Assembly: GCF_017826695.1 (NCBI RefSeq)
Contig: NZ_JAFFZW010000007.1
Location: forward strand, 1-64,000
Source of the DNA: Pseudomonas alliivorans
Lineage (GTDB): Bacteria; Pseudomonadota; Gammaproteobacteria; Pseudomonadales; Pseudomonadaceae
DNA length: 64,000 bases
Direction of reading: 5' to 3'
Shown here: positions 1 to 10,900 of the stretch, in pieces
Position numbering within the stretch: position 1 is the first letter of the stretch
Layout of the letters: each line of letters begins with the position of its first letter
The notes under the pieces: model-generated
What the model was told of the DNA's origin: nothing
Databases searched by the model: none
What the model saw: the letters and a program-made list of their open reading frames with translations, nothing else
Program-made: the position numbers and the translations under genes

Positions 1-3000
1 GGCGTTTTTTGAACCTGAGCCTCGATCAGCGTATGAATGCACTGCTCGCTCGGGAAGGCCGCAGCCGTGGCGTTCCAATCCAGCATCTGTTGACGTTCGG
101 CGTCGTTCAGTATCGGCAGTTCGGAAATGCGCTGGCCGGGATTGGCGCAGATGGCTCGCAACAGGGTTTGCCAGTGCCCGGCCATGCGCTCGATGGTGCT
201 GCGATCAAACAATGCGGTGGCATAAGTCATGCCCGCACTTAACCCACCCTCGTGTTCGGCGGTATTCAGGGTCAGGTCAAACTGCGCCGGGTAGCTGTTG
301 AGTTCGACTGATTCAACCTGCAGCCCCGCCACTTCGCTCACTTCGGCGCTGGCCTGATTCTGGTGGTTGAACATGACCTGGAACAGCGGACTGTGACTGA
401 GGCTGCGTTGGGGCTGCAGCGCTTCGACCAGTTGCTCGAACGGCAGCTCCTGATGCGCCTGAGCCTGCAACGCGGTGTGTTTGACCTGTTGCAACAATTC
501 ATCGAAGGTCGTGTGCAGGTCGAACCCGGCGCGCAACACCTGAGTATTGACGAAAAAGCCGATCAGACCTTCGGTTTCAGCACGGGTGCGGTTGGCAATC
601 GGCACGCCAACCCGAATGTCGGATTGACCGCTGTGGCGATGAAGCAGGCTCTGGAACGAGGCCAGCAGCACCATGAACAGGCTCACGCCCTGCTGACGGG
701 CCACGTTTTTCAGCCCTTCGATCAACGCCTCATCCAGCTCGATGGCGAGTCGCGCCCCGGCATGACTTTGCAACGCCGGACGCGGTCGGTCGGCAGGCAG
801 TTCCAGAATCGGTTGCGCGTCACCCAGTTGCTGTTTCCAGTACGCCAACTGCCGGGCCTGCTCGCCCGCTTCCATCCAGCTTCGTTGCCAGAGCGCGTAA
901 TCAGCGTACTGCCTGGTCAGCTCGGCCAGCTGCACATCATGGCCCTGACTGAAGCCTTCGTAGAGACGCACGAGTTCCTTGACCATGATCGGCATCGACC
1001 AGCCATCGGACACGATGTGGTGCTGGGTCAGGATCAGTACGTGCTCGTCGCGGCCCGGATGCAGCAGTTTTACGCGCAGCAGCGGCCCCCGCTCCAGGTC
1101 GAACGGACGCTGCACTTCGCGTTGCACAACAGCTTCAATACTCTGCCCGCTCGGCACCGGCTCGACCGTCAGGGTGAAGGCGCGGGCCGGATGGATAACC
1201 TGTACCGCCAGCTCGCCGTCCTGACGGAAGGTGGTACGCAGGGTTTCATGACGGGCAATCAATGCGCTGAAACTGTTTTCCAGCGCAGCGATATCCAGCG
1301 AGCCGCTCAGGCGCAACACGGCAGGCGTGTTGTAGGCCGTGCCTTGCGGGTCCAGTTGCCAGAGGAACCATTGACGTTGCTGGGCGTAAGACAGACCCAG
1401 CGGCTGACTGCGGTCGGCTTTGACAAACGACGGCGTGCCGGCAGCCTGACCCTGACCCTGACCCTGACCTGCGCACTGCGCGAATGCGGCCAGATCCCGG
1501 GCTTCAAACAGATGTCGCAAGGACAGCTCGACACTGAGCTGCTGACGAACACGCGAAATGACCTGCGTGGCCAGCAGTGAATGCCCGCCCAGTTCGAAGA
1601 AATTGTCGGTACGACCGACCTGCTCAACCTTCAGCACCTCGGCCCAGATCGCGGCCAGTTGCTGCTCCAGCTCACCTTCGGGCGCCACGAACTGCGCCTG
1701 CAACTGAGTGGCATCCGGTGCAGGCAGTGCCTTGCGGTCCAGCTTGCCGTTGGCGGTCAGCGGCATGGCATCCAGCAACACGAAATGGGTCGGCACCATG
1801 TAGTCCGGCAGGTGGGCTTTCAGCTCGCGTTTCAGGGTGTCACGCAGGGTGTGCGGGTCCTGTGCAGGGTCGGTCGGCACCAGATACGCCACCAACTGAT
1901 CCTCCAGCGCCAGCACGATCACTTCGCGCACCTGGGCGTGGGCCTGCAAACGCGCTTCGATCTCTCCCAGCTCGATGCGGAAGCCACGGATCTTCACCTG
2001 ATGGTCGATACGCCCGGCGTACTCGATCACGCCTGCCGAGCGATAACGCGCCAGATCGCCGGTGCGGTACAGGCGTCCGCCGTCCTTCGAAAACGGATCA
2101 GGCACGAAGCGATCGGCGGTCAGCGCCGCACGGTTGTGATAACCCCGCGCCAGGCCCGCATGACCGATGTGCAGTTCACCGCTGCACCCCTGAGCGACGG
2201 GATTGAAGTCGGCGTCCAGCACGTACCACGACAGGTCAGGAATCGCCTCGCCGATGGGACTCGCAGGGCTCTGCGTGTCGGCCTGAGTAATTGGCCGATA
2301 CGTGACGTGAACGGTGGTTTCGGTGATGCCGTACATGTTGATCAGTTCGGGAGACTGATCGCCAAAGCGTTCGAACCAGGGCGTCAGGCTGGTCACGTCC
2401 AGGGCTTCACCACCGAAGATCACCGAACGCAGGGCCAGGGGTTTGTCGTTCTCGCAGGCCACGTGCATTAACTGCTTGAAGGCCGACGGGGTCTGGTTCA
2501 GCACGGTGACCTGCTGCTCGATCAGCAAGGCATGAAAGTCTTCCGGCGAGCGGCTGGTGTCACGCGGCACGATCACCAGTCGACCGCCGTGCAGCAGCGC
2601 GCCGAAGATTTCCCAGACCGAGAAGTCGAAGGCGAAGGAGTGAAACAGCGTCCAGACGTCCTTTTCGTCGAAGCCAAACCAGTCATCGGTGGCCGCGAAC
2701 AGGCGCATCAGGTTGCGGTGCGCCAGCAGCGTGCCCTTGGGCTTGCCGGTCGAACCCGAGGTGTAGATCACGTAGGCCAGGTTGTCCGGCGTCGTATGGT
2801 TGACCGGATTTTCAGAGCTATAGCCGTCCAGCGAAGCCTCGATCAACAGGCACTGCACATGCGCCGGAACCGGCAGTAAGTCCAGCACCGATGCCTGGGT
2901 CAGCAGCAGTTCGATGCCGCTGTCCTGCATCAGGAACGCCAGGCGGTCCTGAGGATAATCCGGGTCCAGCGGCACGTAGGCGCCACCGGCTTTCAGGATC

Positions 3001-4700
3001 GCCAGCAGGCCGACGATCATGTCCAGACTGCGCTCGGCCGCCAGCCCCACGCGCACGTCCGGGCCGACGCCCTGCTCGCGGAGTTTGTGGGCCAACCGGT
3101 TGGCGCGGCGGTTGAGATGGTCGTAGCTCAACTGCTCGCTACCCAGACTCAGGGCGATGGCCTGCGGTGTTTGTGCAGCCTGCGCCTCGAAACGCTGATG
3201 CGCGCCTTGCTCGGTCGGATAAACCTTCAGACCGGCATTCCAGCCCTGCAAGGTCGCCTCGTGCTCCTCGGCGCTCAGCAACGGCAGGTCGGCAATGCGC
3301 TGCTGTACATCGCTTGTCATGGCTTGCAGCAGGTTGCGCCAGTGACCCGCCATGCGCTCGATGGTGGATGCGTCGAACAGGTCAGTGGCGTAGGTCAACG
3401 ATGCGCCGAGCCCGTCCAGACGCTCACAGGTGTCCAGCGTCAGATCGAACTGCGCGGTGTGTTTGTCGGACAGCTGATATTCAAGACGCAGCCCTGCCAG
3501 CTCGCGGGCTTCGTTGCGGGCTTCGGTCTGGTGGTTGTAAGCGACCTGAAACAGCGGACTGCGACTCGGGTCGCGCTCCGGCTGCAGGGCTTCGACCAAT
3601 TGTTCGAACGGCAAGTCCTGATGGGCCTGAGCCTGCAAAGCAGTCTGTTTGATCTGTTGCAGCAGTTCGGCCACGCTGGTTTGCGCCGAGAACTCGGCCT
3701 TGAGCACCTGAGTGTTGACGAAAAAGCCGATCAGCCCTTCGGTTTCGCTGCGGTTGCGGTTGGCAATCGGCACGCCGACGCGCACATCGTCCTGCCCGCT
3801 GTAGCGATGCAGCAGGGTCTGGAACGAGGCCAGCAACAGCATGAACACGGTGATGCCCTGCTCACGGGCGAGGGACTTGAGGCGGTTCAACAGTGCGGCG
3901 TCCAGCTCGATATTCAAGCGTGCGCCATGAAGGTTGCGCACAGCCGGACGTGGACGGTCGGTGGGCAATTCCAGCACCACTGACTGATCGCCGAGCTGGG
4001 TTTTCCAGTACTCCAGCTGCCGTGCCTGTTCACCCATTTCCAGCCAGTTGCGTTGCCAGATCGCATAGTCAGCGTACTGGATCGGCAGCGGCTCACGTTC
4101 GATCGCGCGCCCCTGGCTGATCGCCTGATACCCCTGCAGCAGTTCCTCGACCATGATCGGCATTGACCAGCCATCGGACACGATGTGGTGCTGGGTCAGG
4201 ACCAGCACGTGTTCGTGATCGGCAAGCTGCAACAGCCTGACGCGCAGCAGCGGTCCGTGCTGCAGATCGAACGGCTGTTGCACTTCGTGATCGACGTAAT
4301 CCTGGACCGACTGGCCATCGACAAGCCGGTCGACGTTCAGCACAAAAGCCGACGCCGGATGCACAACCTGAAACGCTTCGTCACCCTGCTGCTCGAAGCG
4401 TGTACGCAGGGTTTCGTGGCGCTCGATCAACGCCTCGACGCTGCGACGCAGGGCTTCACGGTTCAGCGGACCATGCAGCCGCAAAGCCAGCGGGATGTTG
4501 TAGGCCGCGCTGTGCGGCTCCAGTTGCCAGAGAATCCATTGCCGCTGCTGTGCAAAGGACAGCGCAGCCGGTTCCTGCGTCTCCCTGGGGAAGATCGGCG
4601 TGACTCCGTAAAGATTCACCCCCTGGCGCTTGAGCAGGACCGCAAGCGCCTTGCGTTCACGGGGGGACAGCGATTTAACGGAGTCAAGCAACTGGTGCAC
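1..4700 (-). CDS. Pyoverdine side-chain NRPS, C-A(Thr)-T-C-A..., 3' part outside the window
   Basis: Partial peptide synthetase of about 1566 visible residues, open to the left edge. The start is a GTG at 4700-4698, with AGGAG eight bases upstream; the N-terminus (VHQLLDSVKSLSPRERKAL) is a typical NRPS docking/linker start. Domains are C (about res 35-465, HHIVSDG), A (about 470-995), T (GGHSLLA, about 1030-1060) and a second C (about 1100-1530). The next A domain begins at the edge. Specificity residues read as D-F-W-N-I-G-M-V-H-K, the classic threonine code. The module is thus expected to add the second Thr of pyoverdine, and the cut module the next residue (Ser by analogy with P. syringae pyoverdine; not readable here). 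It follows the 2599-residue NRPS after a 245-base gap holding a REP pair, with no PvdS promoter visible in the gap. Confidence 0.93.
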   Translation of the reverse strand, partial: MHQLLDSVKSLSPRERKALAVLLKRQGVNLYGVTPIFPRETQEPAALSFAQQRQWILWQLEPHSAAYNIPLALRLHGPLNREALRRSVEALIERHETLRTRFEQQGDEAFQVVHPASAFVLNVDRLVDGQSVQDYVDHEVQQPFDLQHGPLLRVRLLQLADHEHVLVLTQHHIVSDGWSMPIMVEELLQGYQAISQGRAIEREPLPIQYADYAIWQRNWLEMGEQARQLEYWKTQLGDQSVVLELPTDRPRPAVRNLHGARLNIELDAALLNRLKSLAREQGITVFMLLLASFQTLLHRYSGQDDVRVGVPIANRNRSETEGLIGFFVNTQVLKAEFSAQTSVAELLQQIKQTALQAQAHQDLPFEQLVEALQPERDPSRSPLFQVAYNHQTEARNEARELAGLRLEYQLSDKHTAQFDLTLDTCERLDGLGASLTYATDLFDASTIERMAGHWRNLLQAMTSDVQQRIADLPLLSAEEHEATLQGWNAGLKVYPTEQGAHQRFEAQAAQTPQAIALSLGSEQLSYDHLNRRANRLAHKLREQGVGPDVRVGLAAERSLDMIVGLLAILKAGGAYVPLDPDYPQDRLAFLMQDSGIELLLTQASVLDLLPVPAHVQCLLIEASLDGYSSENPVNHTTPDNLAYVIYTSGSTGKPKGTLLAHRNLMRLFAATDDWFGFDEKDVWTLFHSFAFDFSVWEIFGALLHGGRLVIVPRDTSRSPEDFHALLIEQQVTVLNQTPSAFKQLMHVACENDKPLALRSVIFGGEALDVTSLTPWFERFGDQSPELINMYGITETTVHVTYRPITQADTQSPASPIGEAIPDLSWYVLDADFNPVAQGCSGELHIGHAGLARGYHNRAALTADRFVPDPFSKDGGRLYRTGDLARYRSAGVIEYAGRIDHQVKIRGFRIELGEIEARLQAHAQVREVIVLALEDQLVAYLVPTDPAQDPHTLRDTLKRELKAHLPDYMVPTHFVLLDAMPLTANGKLDRKALPAPDATQLQAQFVAPEGELEQQLAAIWAEVLKVEQVGRTDNFFELGGHSLLATQVISRVRQQLSVELSLRHLFEARDLAAFAQCAGQGQGQGQAAGTPSFVKADRSQPLGLSYAQQRQWFLWQLDPQGTAYNTPAVLRLSGSLDIAALENSFSALIARHETLRTTFRQDGELAVQVIHPARAFTLTVEPVPSGQSIEAVVQREVQRPFDLERGPLLRVKLLHPGRDEHVLILTQHHIVSDGWSMPIMVKELVRLYEGFSQGHDVQLAELTRQYADYALWQRSWMEAGEQARQLAYWKQQLGDAQPILELPADRPRPALQSHAGARLAIELDEALIEGLKNVARQQGVSLFMVLLASFQSLLHRHSGQSDIRVGVPIANRTRAETEGLIGFFVNTQVLRAGFDLHTTFDELLQQVKHTALQAQAHQELPFEQLVEALQPQRSLSHSPLFQVMFNHQNQASAEVSEVAGLQVESVELNSYPAQFDLTLNTAEHEGGLSAGMTYATALFDRSTIERMAGHWQTLLRAICANPGQRISELPILNDAERQQMLDWNATAAAFPSEQCIHTLIEAQVQKT
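1445..1468. repeat. Tandem 6-base repeat (CCTGAC)x4 in an NRPS linker
   Basis: Four exact copies in frame with the partial NRPS, coding for Gly-Gln repeats in the linker between T and the next C domain. Confidence 0.9.
1571..3204 (-). repeat. A(Thr)-T block, copy 1
   Basis: Near-identical to 5152-6785 at a constant offset of 3581 bases, with no net insertion or deletion. Eight differences in the first 110 positions compared by eye. Flanking C-domain and tail sequences diverge sharply at both ends. Confidence 0.85.
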
Positions 4701-4788
4701 GGGTGTTTCTCCTGAACAACTGAACTGAAGCATTCCTGAGGGAACGGGCGCTGTGCCCTGACGAAACGCTATCTCGCGGCAGACACTG

Positions 4789-4883
4789 GACTGTGGAAGG
4801 CGGCTTGCCAGCGATCCATGGATGCGGTTGGTCAGGCAAACCGCATCGTCGTTTTTCGCGCGCAAGCCCTCTCCCACAGTCTG
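4789..4883. repeat. Inverted REP pair between two NRPS genes
   Basis: ACTGTGG...GGCGGCTTGCCAGCGAT is answered by the reverse complement of ACTGTGGGAGAGGGCTTGC. Between them GATGCGGTT/AAACCGCATC forms a further stem. Confidence 0.7.
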
Positions 4884-4945
4884 TTTTTTGCTGCAAACCT
4901 GCGCTGTATCAGGGAATAAAAATGCCCTTGCGCCACGCAACACCA

Positions 4946-7900
4946 TCAGGCCAGCAAATTATCAATTTCCTCCGCTGATAAACGTTTGAGAGCCTCCAGT
5001 GATTTAGTCAATTCGTCCTGTGCATGGTCACTTTCGCCGTTTTTCTGTTGAATCGTGACGCTGAAATCGGCGAGCACGGGGTGTTCGAACAGATCCTTGA
5101 GGCTGACCTCGTGCTGCAACTGTTCACGCACACGTACCAGCATCTGCACCGCCAGCAGTGAATGTCCGCCCAGTTCGAAGAAATTGTCGGTACGACCAAC
5201 CTGCTCGATCCTCAGCACCTCGGCCCAGATCGCGGCCAGCTGTTGCTCCAGTTCACCTTCGGGCGTCACGAACTGCGCCTGCAACTGAGTGGCATCCGGC
5301 GCAGGCAGTGCCTTGCGGTCCAGCTTGCCGTTGGCGGTCAGCGGCATGGCATCCAGCAACACGAAATGGGTCGGCACCATGTAGTCCGGCAGGTGGGCTT
5401 TCAGCTCGTTCTTCAGGGTTTCACGCAGGGTGTGCGGGTCCTGTGCAGGGTCGGTCGGCACCACATACGCCACCAACTGCCCTTCCAGCGCCAGCACGAT
5501 CACTTCGCGCACCTGGGCGTGGACCTGCAAACGCGCTTCGATCTCGCCCAGTTCGATGCGGAAGCCACGGATCTTCACCTGATGGTCGATACGCCCGGCG
5601 TACTCGATCACGCCTGCCGTGCGATAACGCGCCAGATCGCCGGTGCGGTACAGGCGTCCGCCATCCTTCGAAAACGGATCAGGCACGAAACGTTCGGCGG
5701 TCAGCGCCGCACGGTTGTGATAACCCCGCGCCAGGCCCGCATGACCGATGTGCAGTTCACCGCTGCGCCCCTGAGCGACGGGATTGAAGTCGGCGTCCAG
5801 CACGTACCACGACAGGTCAGGAATCACCTCGCCGATGGGACTCGCAGGGTTCTGCGTGTCGGCCTGGGTGATCGGCCGATACGTGACGTGAACGGTGGTT
5901 TCGGTGATGCCGTACATGTTGATCAATGTGGGGGACTGATCGCCAAAGCGTTCGAACCAGGGCGTCAGGCTGGTCACGTCCAGGGCTTCGCCACCGAAGA
6001 TTACCGAACGCAGGGCCAGGTTTTTTCCGCTTTCGCAGGCCACGTGCATCAACTGCTTGAACGCCGACGGGGTCTGGTTCAGTACGGTGACCTGCTGCTC
6101 GATCAGCAAGGCATGAAAGTCTTCCGGCGAGCGGCTGGTGTGACGCGGCACGATCACCAGTCGACCGCCATGCAGCAGCGCGCCGAAGATTTCCCAGACC
6201 GAGAAGTCGAAGGCGAAGGAGTGAAACAGCGTCCAGACGTCCTGCTCGTCGAAGCCAAACCAGTCATCGGTGGCCGCGAACAGGCGCATCAGGTTGCGGT
6301 GCGCGAGCAGCGTGCCCTTGGGCTTGCCGGTCGAACCCGAGGTGTAGATCACGTAGGCCAGGTTGTCCGGCGTTGTGCAATTGATCAGGTTATCGGCGCT
6401 GTAGCCGTCCAGCGAAGCCTCGATCAACAGGCACTGCACATGCGCCGGAACCGGCAGCAAGTCCAGCACCGATGCCTGGGTCAGCAGCAGTTCGATGCCG
6501 CTGTCCTGCATCAGGAACGCCAGGCGGTCCTGCGGGTAATCCGGGTCCAGCGGCACGTAGGCGCCACCGGCTTTCAGAATCGCCAGCAGGCCGACGATCA
6601 TGTCCAGACTGCGCCCGGCCGCCAGCCCCACGCGCACGTCCGGGCCGACGCCCTGCTCGCGCAGCTTGTGGGCCAGCCGGTTGGCGCGGCGGTTGAGATG
6701 GTCGTAGCTCAACTGTTCGCTACCCAGACCCAGGGCGATGGCCTGAGGTGTTTGTGCAGCCTGCGCCTCGAAACGCTGATGAGCGCACTGCGTGGTCGGC
6801 CAGACCTGTACCGCCTGTGTCCAGGTGACCGGCAGCGACAATTCGCCCAGACAGGCGGATGCGTCGGCACTCAGGCGGTGCAGCAAATGACCAAAGTGCG
6901 CGGCCAGTTGCGCGACCGCTTCGGCGCTGAAGTGCTGACGGTCGTAACTGAAGCGTACCGACAGGACGTCGGCAGCCTCGATCACCAGCGTCAGCGGGTA
7001 ATGCGCCTGATCCTGATTACGCAACTCGCTGAACGTCAGCCCGTCCGGCGCACGCTGCAGCGCCTCGGACATCGGGTAGTTCTCGAACACCAGAATATTG
7101 TCGAACAACGCTTCGCCGCCGCTCCGCGCCCAGCGCTGAATGTCATACAGCGGCGTGTGTTCATGCTCGCGCAGCGCCAGGTTTTTCGCCTGCACCTGCT
7201 GCACCCAGTCAGCAACGGTCTGCTCAGGGCGCGGGCTGGCAATGACCGGCAGGGTATTGATGAACAGACCGAGTTGTTCCTCGACGCCTGGCAGGTCCGA
7301 CGGGCGCCCGGCCACGGTGGCACCGAAGGTCACGCTCGACTGACCGGTGTAGCGTTGCAGCACCAGTAGCCACGCAGACTGTACCAGCGTGTTGAGGGTC
7401 ACGCGTTGCTCACGAGCAAACTCGCTCAGGCGTCTGGTGCCGTCTGCATCGATCAGGTGTACGTAATCAGCATGCCCCTGCCCACTCGGCGACGACTTGA
7501 GCGCCTGCACCAGCCGGGTCGGCTCGTCCAGTTCGGCCAGTTGCGTGGTCCAGAAACGCTGGCTGAGAACAGCGTCCTGAACGCTCAGCCACTCGATGTA
7601 ATCCCGATAACGCCCGGCCGGTTTCGGCAGCGGCTGGCCGCTGTAGCGTTGCAGCACTTCACCCAGCAGGCGCGAGCTGCTCCAGCCGTCCATGAGAATG
7701 TGATGGCTGGTATATATCAGTTGATAAGCGTGTTCGCCGGTCTGCAAAAGAGCCAGTCGCAACAGCGGCCCCTGTGCCAGATCGAAGCCCTGTTGCCGAT
7801 CGTCGTTGGCCCAATCATCCAGCCAGTGATCCGGTTTGCCGCGCGCATCCAGTACCAGAAAAGGCACATCAGCCTGGCGCTGCACCACTTGCAGCGACTG

Positions 7901-10900
7901 CTCGGCGTGGCTTACAAAACAGCTGCGCAGCACGTCATGAGCGTCCACTGCAGACTGCCAGGCCGCCTTGAAACGCGGCACATCCAGCGCGTTTACCGTC
8001 ACACGAAGCTGATTGATGTAGTTGCCCGCATCCTGTTCGAACAGGCTGTGAAACAGCATGCCCTGCTGCATCGGTGCCAGCGGGTAGATGTCCTGAATGT
8101 TGCTTGCAGGCACCGACAGACGGTCAAGCTGCACCTGACTCAGGCGGGCCAGCGGGAAGTCCGACGGTGTGACACCCTGATGCCCGGCCGCACAATGTTC
8201 AATCAGGGTGGTCAAGGCCTGTTCGTAACGACGCGCCAGAGCATCGATGGTCGAGGGCTGGTATTGCTCGCGGCTGAACGTCCAGTTCATCTGCAGCTGG
8301 CCGTCGAACACCTGGCCATTGAGGCTCAGGCTATTGGCCAGCGGGCCGTCTTCATCCAGTGCGACACCGGCACTGTCTGCGCTTGGCAGCCACAGGGCAT
8401 TCTGGCTGTCGAAGCTGGCGTCGAACTGGCCCAAATAGTTGAACGTGACGTGCGCTTCGGGCAACGCAGCCCATTCGCGGGCGAACGACGGCTCGCGCAG
8501 ATATCGCAACACGCCGTAACCGATGCCCTTGTTCGGCACCGCGCGCAGTTGTTCCTTGATGCCGCACAGGCTCTCAGCCAGCGTGGAGTGAGGCGTCAGG
8601 CGGACCGGAAACAGGCTGCTGAACCAGCCGACTGTGCGGCTGAGGTCCATGTCATCGAACAGGTCTTCGCGGCCATGACCCTCCAGCTGAATCAGCACGG
8701 ATGGCTGTCGACTCCACTCGCAGAGCACCTGCGCCAGTGCCGTCAGCAGCAGGTCATTGACCTGAGTGCGGTAGGCCGACGGCGCGACTTTCAGCAACTG
8801 ATGGGTCAGTTCCCTGCTCAGCCAGGACGATGCATGGGCTGCGTCGCGATTGCGCTGCGTGCCATTCGGCTTGTCGCGAGGCAGCGGTTGATCGGCACCC
8901 TTCAAGGCCTGCAGCCAGTAATCACGCTCGGCTGTGAGTGCGTCGCTCTTTGCATGGTTCTGCAACTGTTCAGCCCAACGCTGGAACGCGCTGGTTTTTG
9001 CAGGCAGCGTCAGTGGCTGACCAGCGGCCAGCGCCTGATAACTCTGTTGCAGGTCTTCCAGCAGCACCCGCCATGACACGCCGTCGACGACCAGATGGTG
9101 AATGACCAGCAGCAGGCGCTGCTCGCCTTGCGGCAGGTTGACGAGCACGGCGCGCAGCAGCGGACCGGCTTGCAGATTCAGACTGCGCTGGGCCTTGTCG
9201 GCCAGCGCGGTCAGGTGCTCGCGATTGTCCAGTTCATGGACCCAGAGCAGATTGCGTACGTCCTGCGCACCAAAGCTCGCGTGCCACTGGCCGTCCTGCT
9301 GGACGAAGCCCAGGCGTAAGGCGTCATGGTGTTCGATCAGCGCAGTGAGCGCGCTTTGCAGCCGGGTCGCGTCGAGTGCCGTTCGCGGCTTGAGCATCAC
9401 GGCCTGATTCCAGTGATTGCGCTCGGCAATCTCCAGCTCAAAAAAACGCGCCTGAATCGGCAGCAAGGGCAATGAACCGCTGCTCTGCTCCACCGTCGCC
9501 ACCGGTTTTTTCTGAATCAGCTTTGCCACCGACGCCAACTGGCCAATGGTCTGTTTTTCAAACAACTGCTTGGGGCTGAGCTTGATGCCCTGACGCTTGG
9601 CGCGGGCGATAATTTGCAGGCTGAGAATCGAATCGCCACCCAGCTCGAAGAAGTTGTCGCTGCTGCCGACCTGCTCCAGCTTCAAGACATCCGCCCAGAC
9701 CGCAGCAAGCTTTTCCTCGATCTCGCCCACCGGTGCGGTGTAGCGCTGGTGAACCACGCCCGGCTTGGGCAAGGCACGTTTGTCGAGTTTGCCGTTGGCC
9801 GTCAGCGGCAGGCGGTCGATCAGCATGATCTGCGCAGGCACCATGTAGTCCGGCAGCCTTGAAGCCAGTTGTTCGCGCAGGGCTTCAGCGCTGGCAGATG
9901 CTGCGCAGTACGCAACCAGTTGCAGGCGCGATTCGTCGCCTTCCATTGGCAGCGGCAGTACGCAGGCCTCGCTGACCGATTCGAGTGCCAGCAGCACCCG
10001 CGCCACTTCGCCAGGTTCGACCCGATAGCCGCGCACCTTGACCTGATCGTCGGCGCGACCAATGAATTCCAGCAGTCCTTCATGATTGCGACGCATGCGG
10101 TCGCCGCTGCGGTAGGCCCGAGCGCCATGCTGGGCGAACGGGTCCGGCACGAAGCGTTCGGCGGTCAGCCCAGGTTGTCCGAGATACCCCAGCGCCACGC
10201 TGTCGCCGCCGATGTACAGCTCACCGGTCACCTGCGTGTCGCTCAGGTTGAGCACGTCATCCAGCACATACGCCTGAGCGCCCGGCAACGGTGTGCCCAC
10301 TGGAACAGGACGCAACGGGTCGAACGCGAGCACTTCGTGGGTCAGCACCCCGACCGTGGTCTCGCTCGGGCCGTAATGGTTGATCACCCGGCATTCCGGC
10401 CTGAGCTGTCGAATCTGCTCGACCAGCGTCGGCGGACAGGCTTCACCGCCGACGATCAATGCGTGTTGCGGGAGCACATCGGCGGGTTGGCTGGCCTGCA
10501 TCAACGCCGCCAGATGGCCGGGGACGATTTTCAGCACGCCGACCCGATGTTCGGCCATGTAACGGGCGAAGCCGTCCGGGTCGAACCCGAGGGTTTCAGG
10601 CAGCACGTGCAGGGTGCGACCGGAACACAAGGCGCCGAACAGCACGGTGTGGCCCAGGTCGGCGGCGATGGTCGAAATCAGCGCCATGCTCGCGTCGGGA
10701 GCCAGTTGCAGTCGATCCAGCAAACCACGTACGTAACTGGCCAAAGCGCCATGGCTGACCAGTACACCCTTGGGTTGGCCGGTGGAACCGGAGGTGTGAA
10801 TGACGTAGGCCGGCGACTCGGCGACAAGCGTCGGTTCGAGGGTATTGGCGGGCAAGTCCTGCCACAACGCAGGCGTCCAACTGACGCCCTGACAGCCCTC

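Noticed and set aside
1440..1475. Short tandem repeats as a CRISPR array
   Set aside because: Six-base unit with no spacers and in frame inside an NRPS gene.
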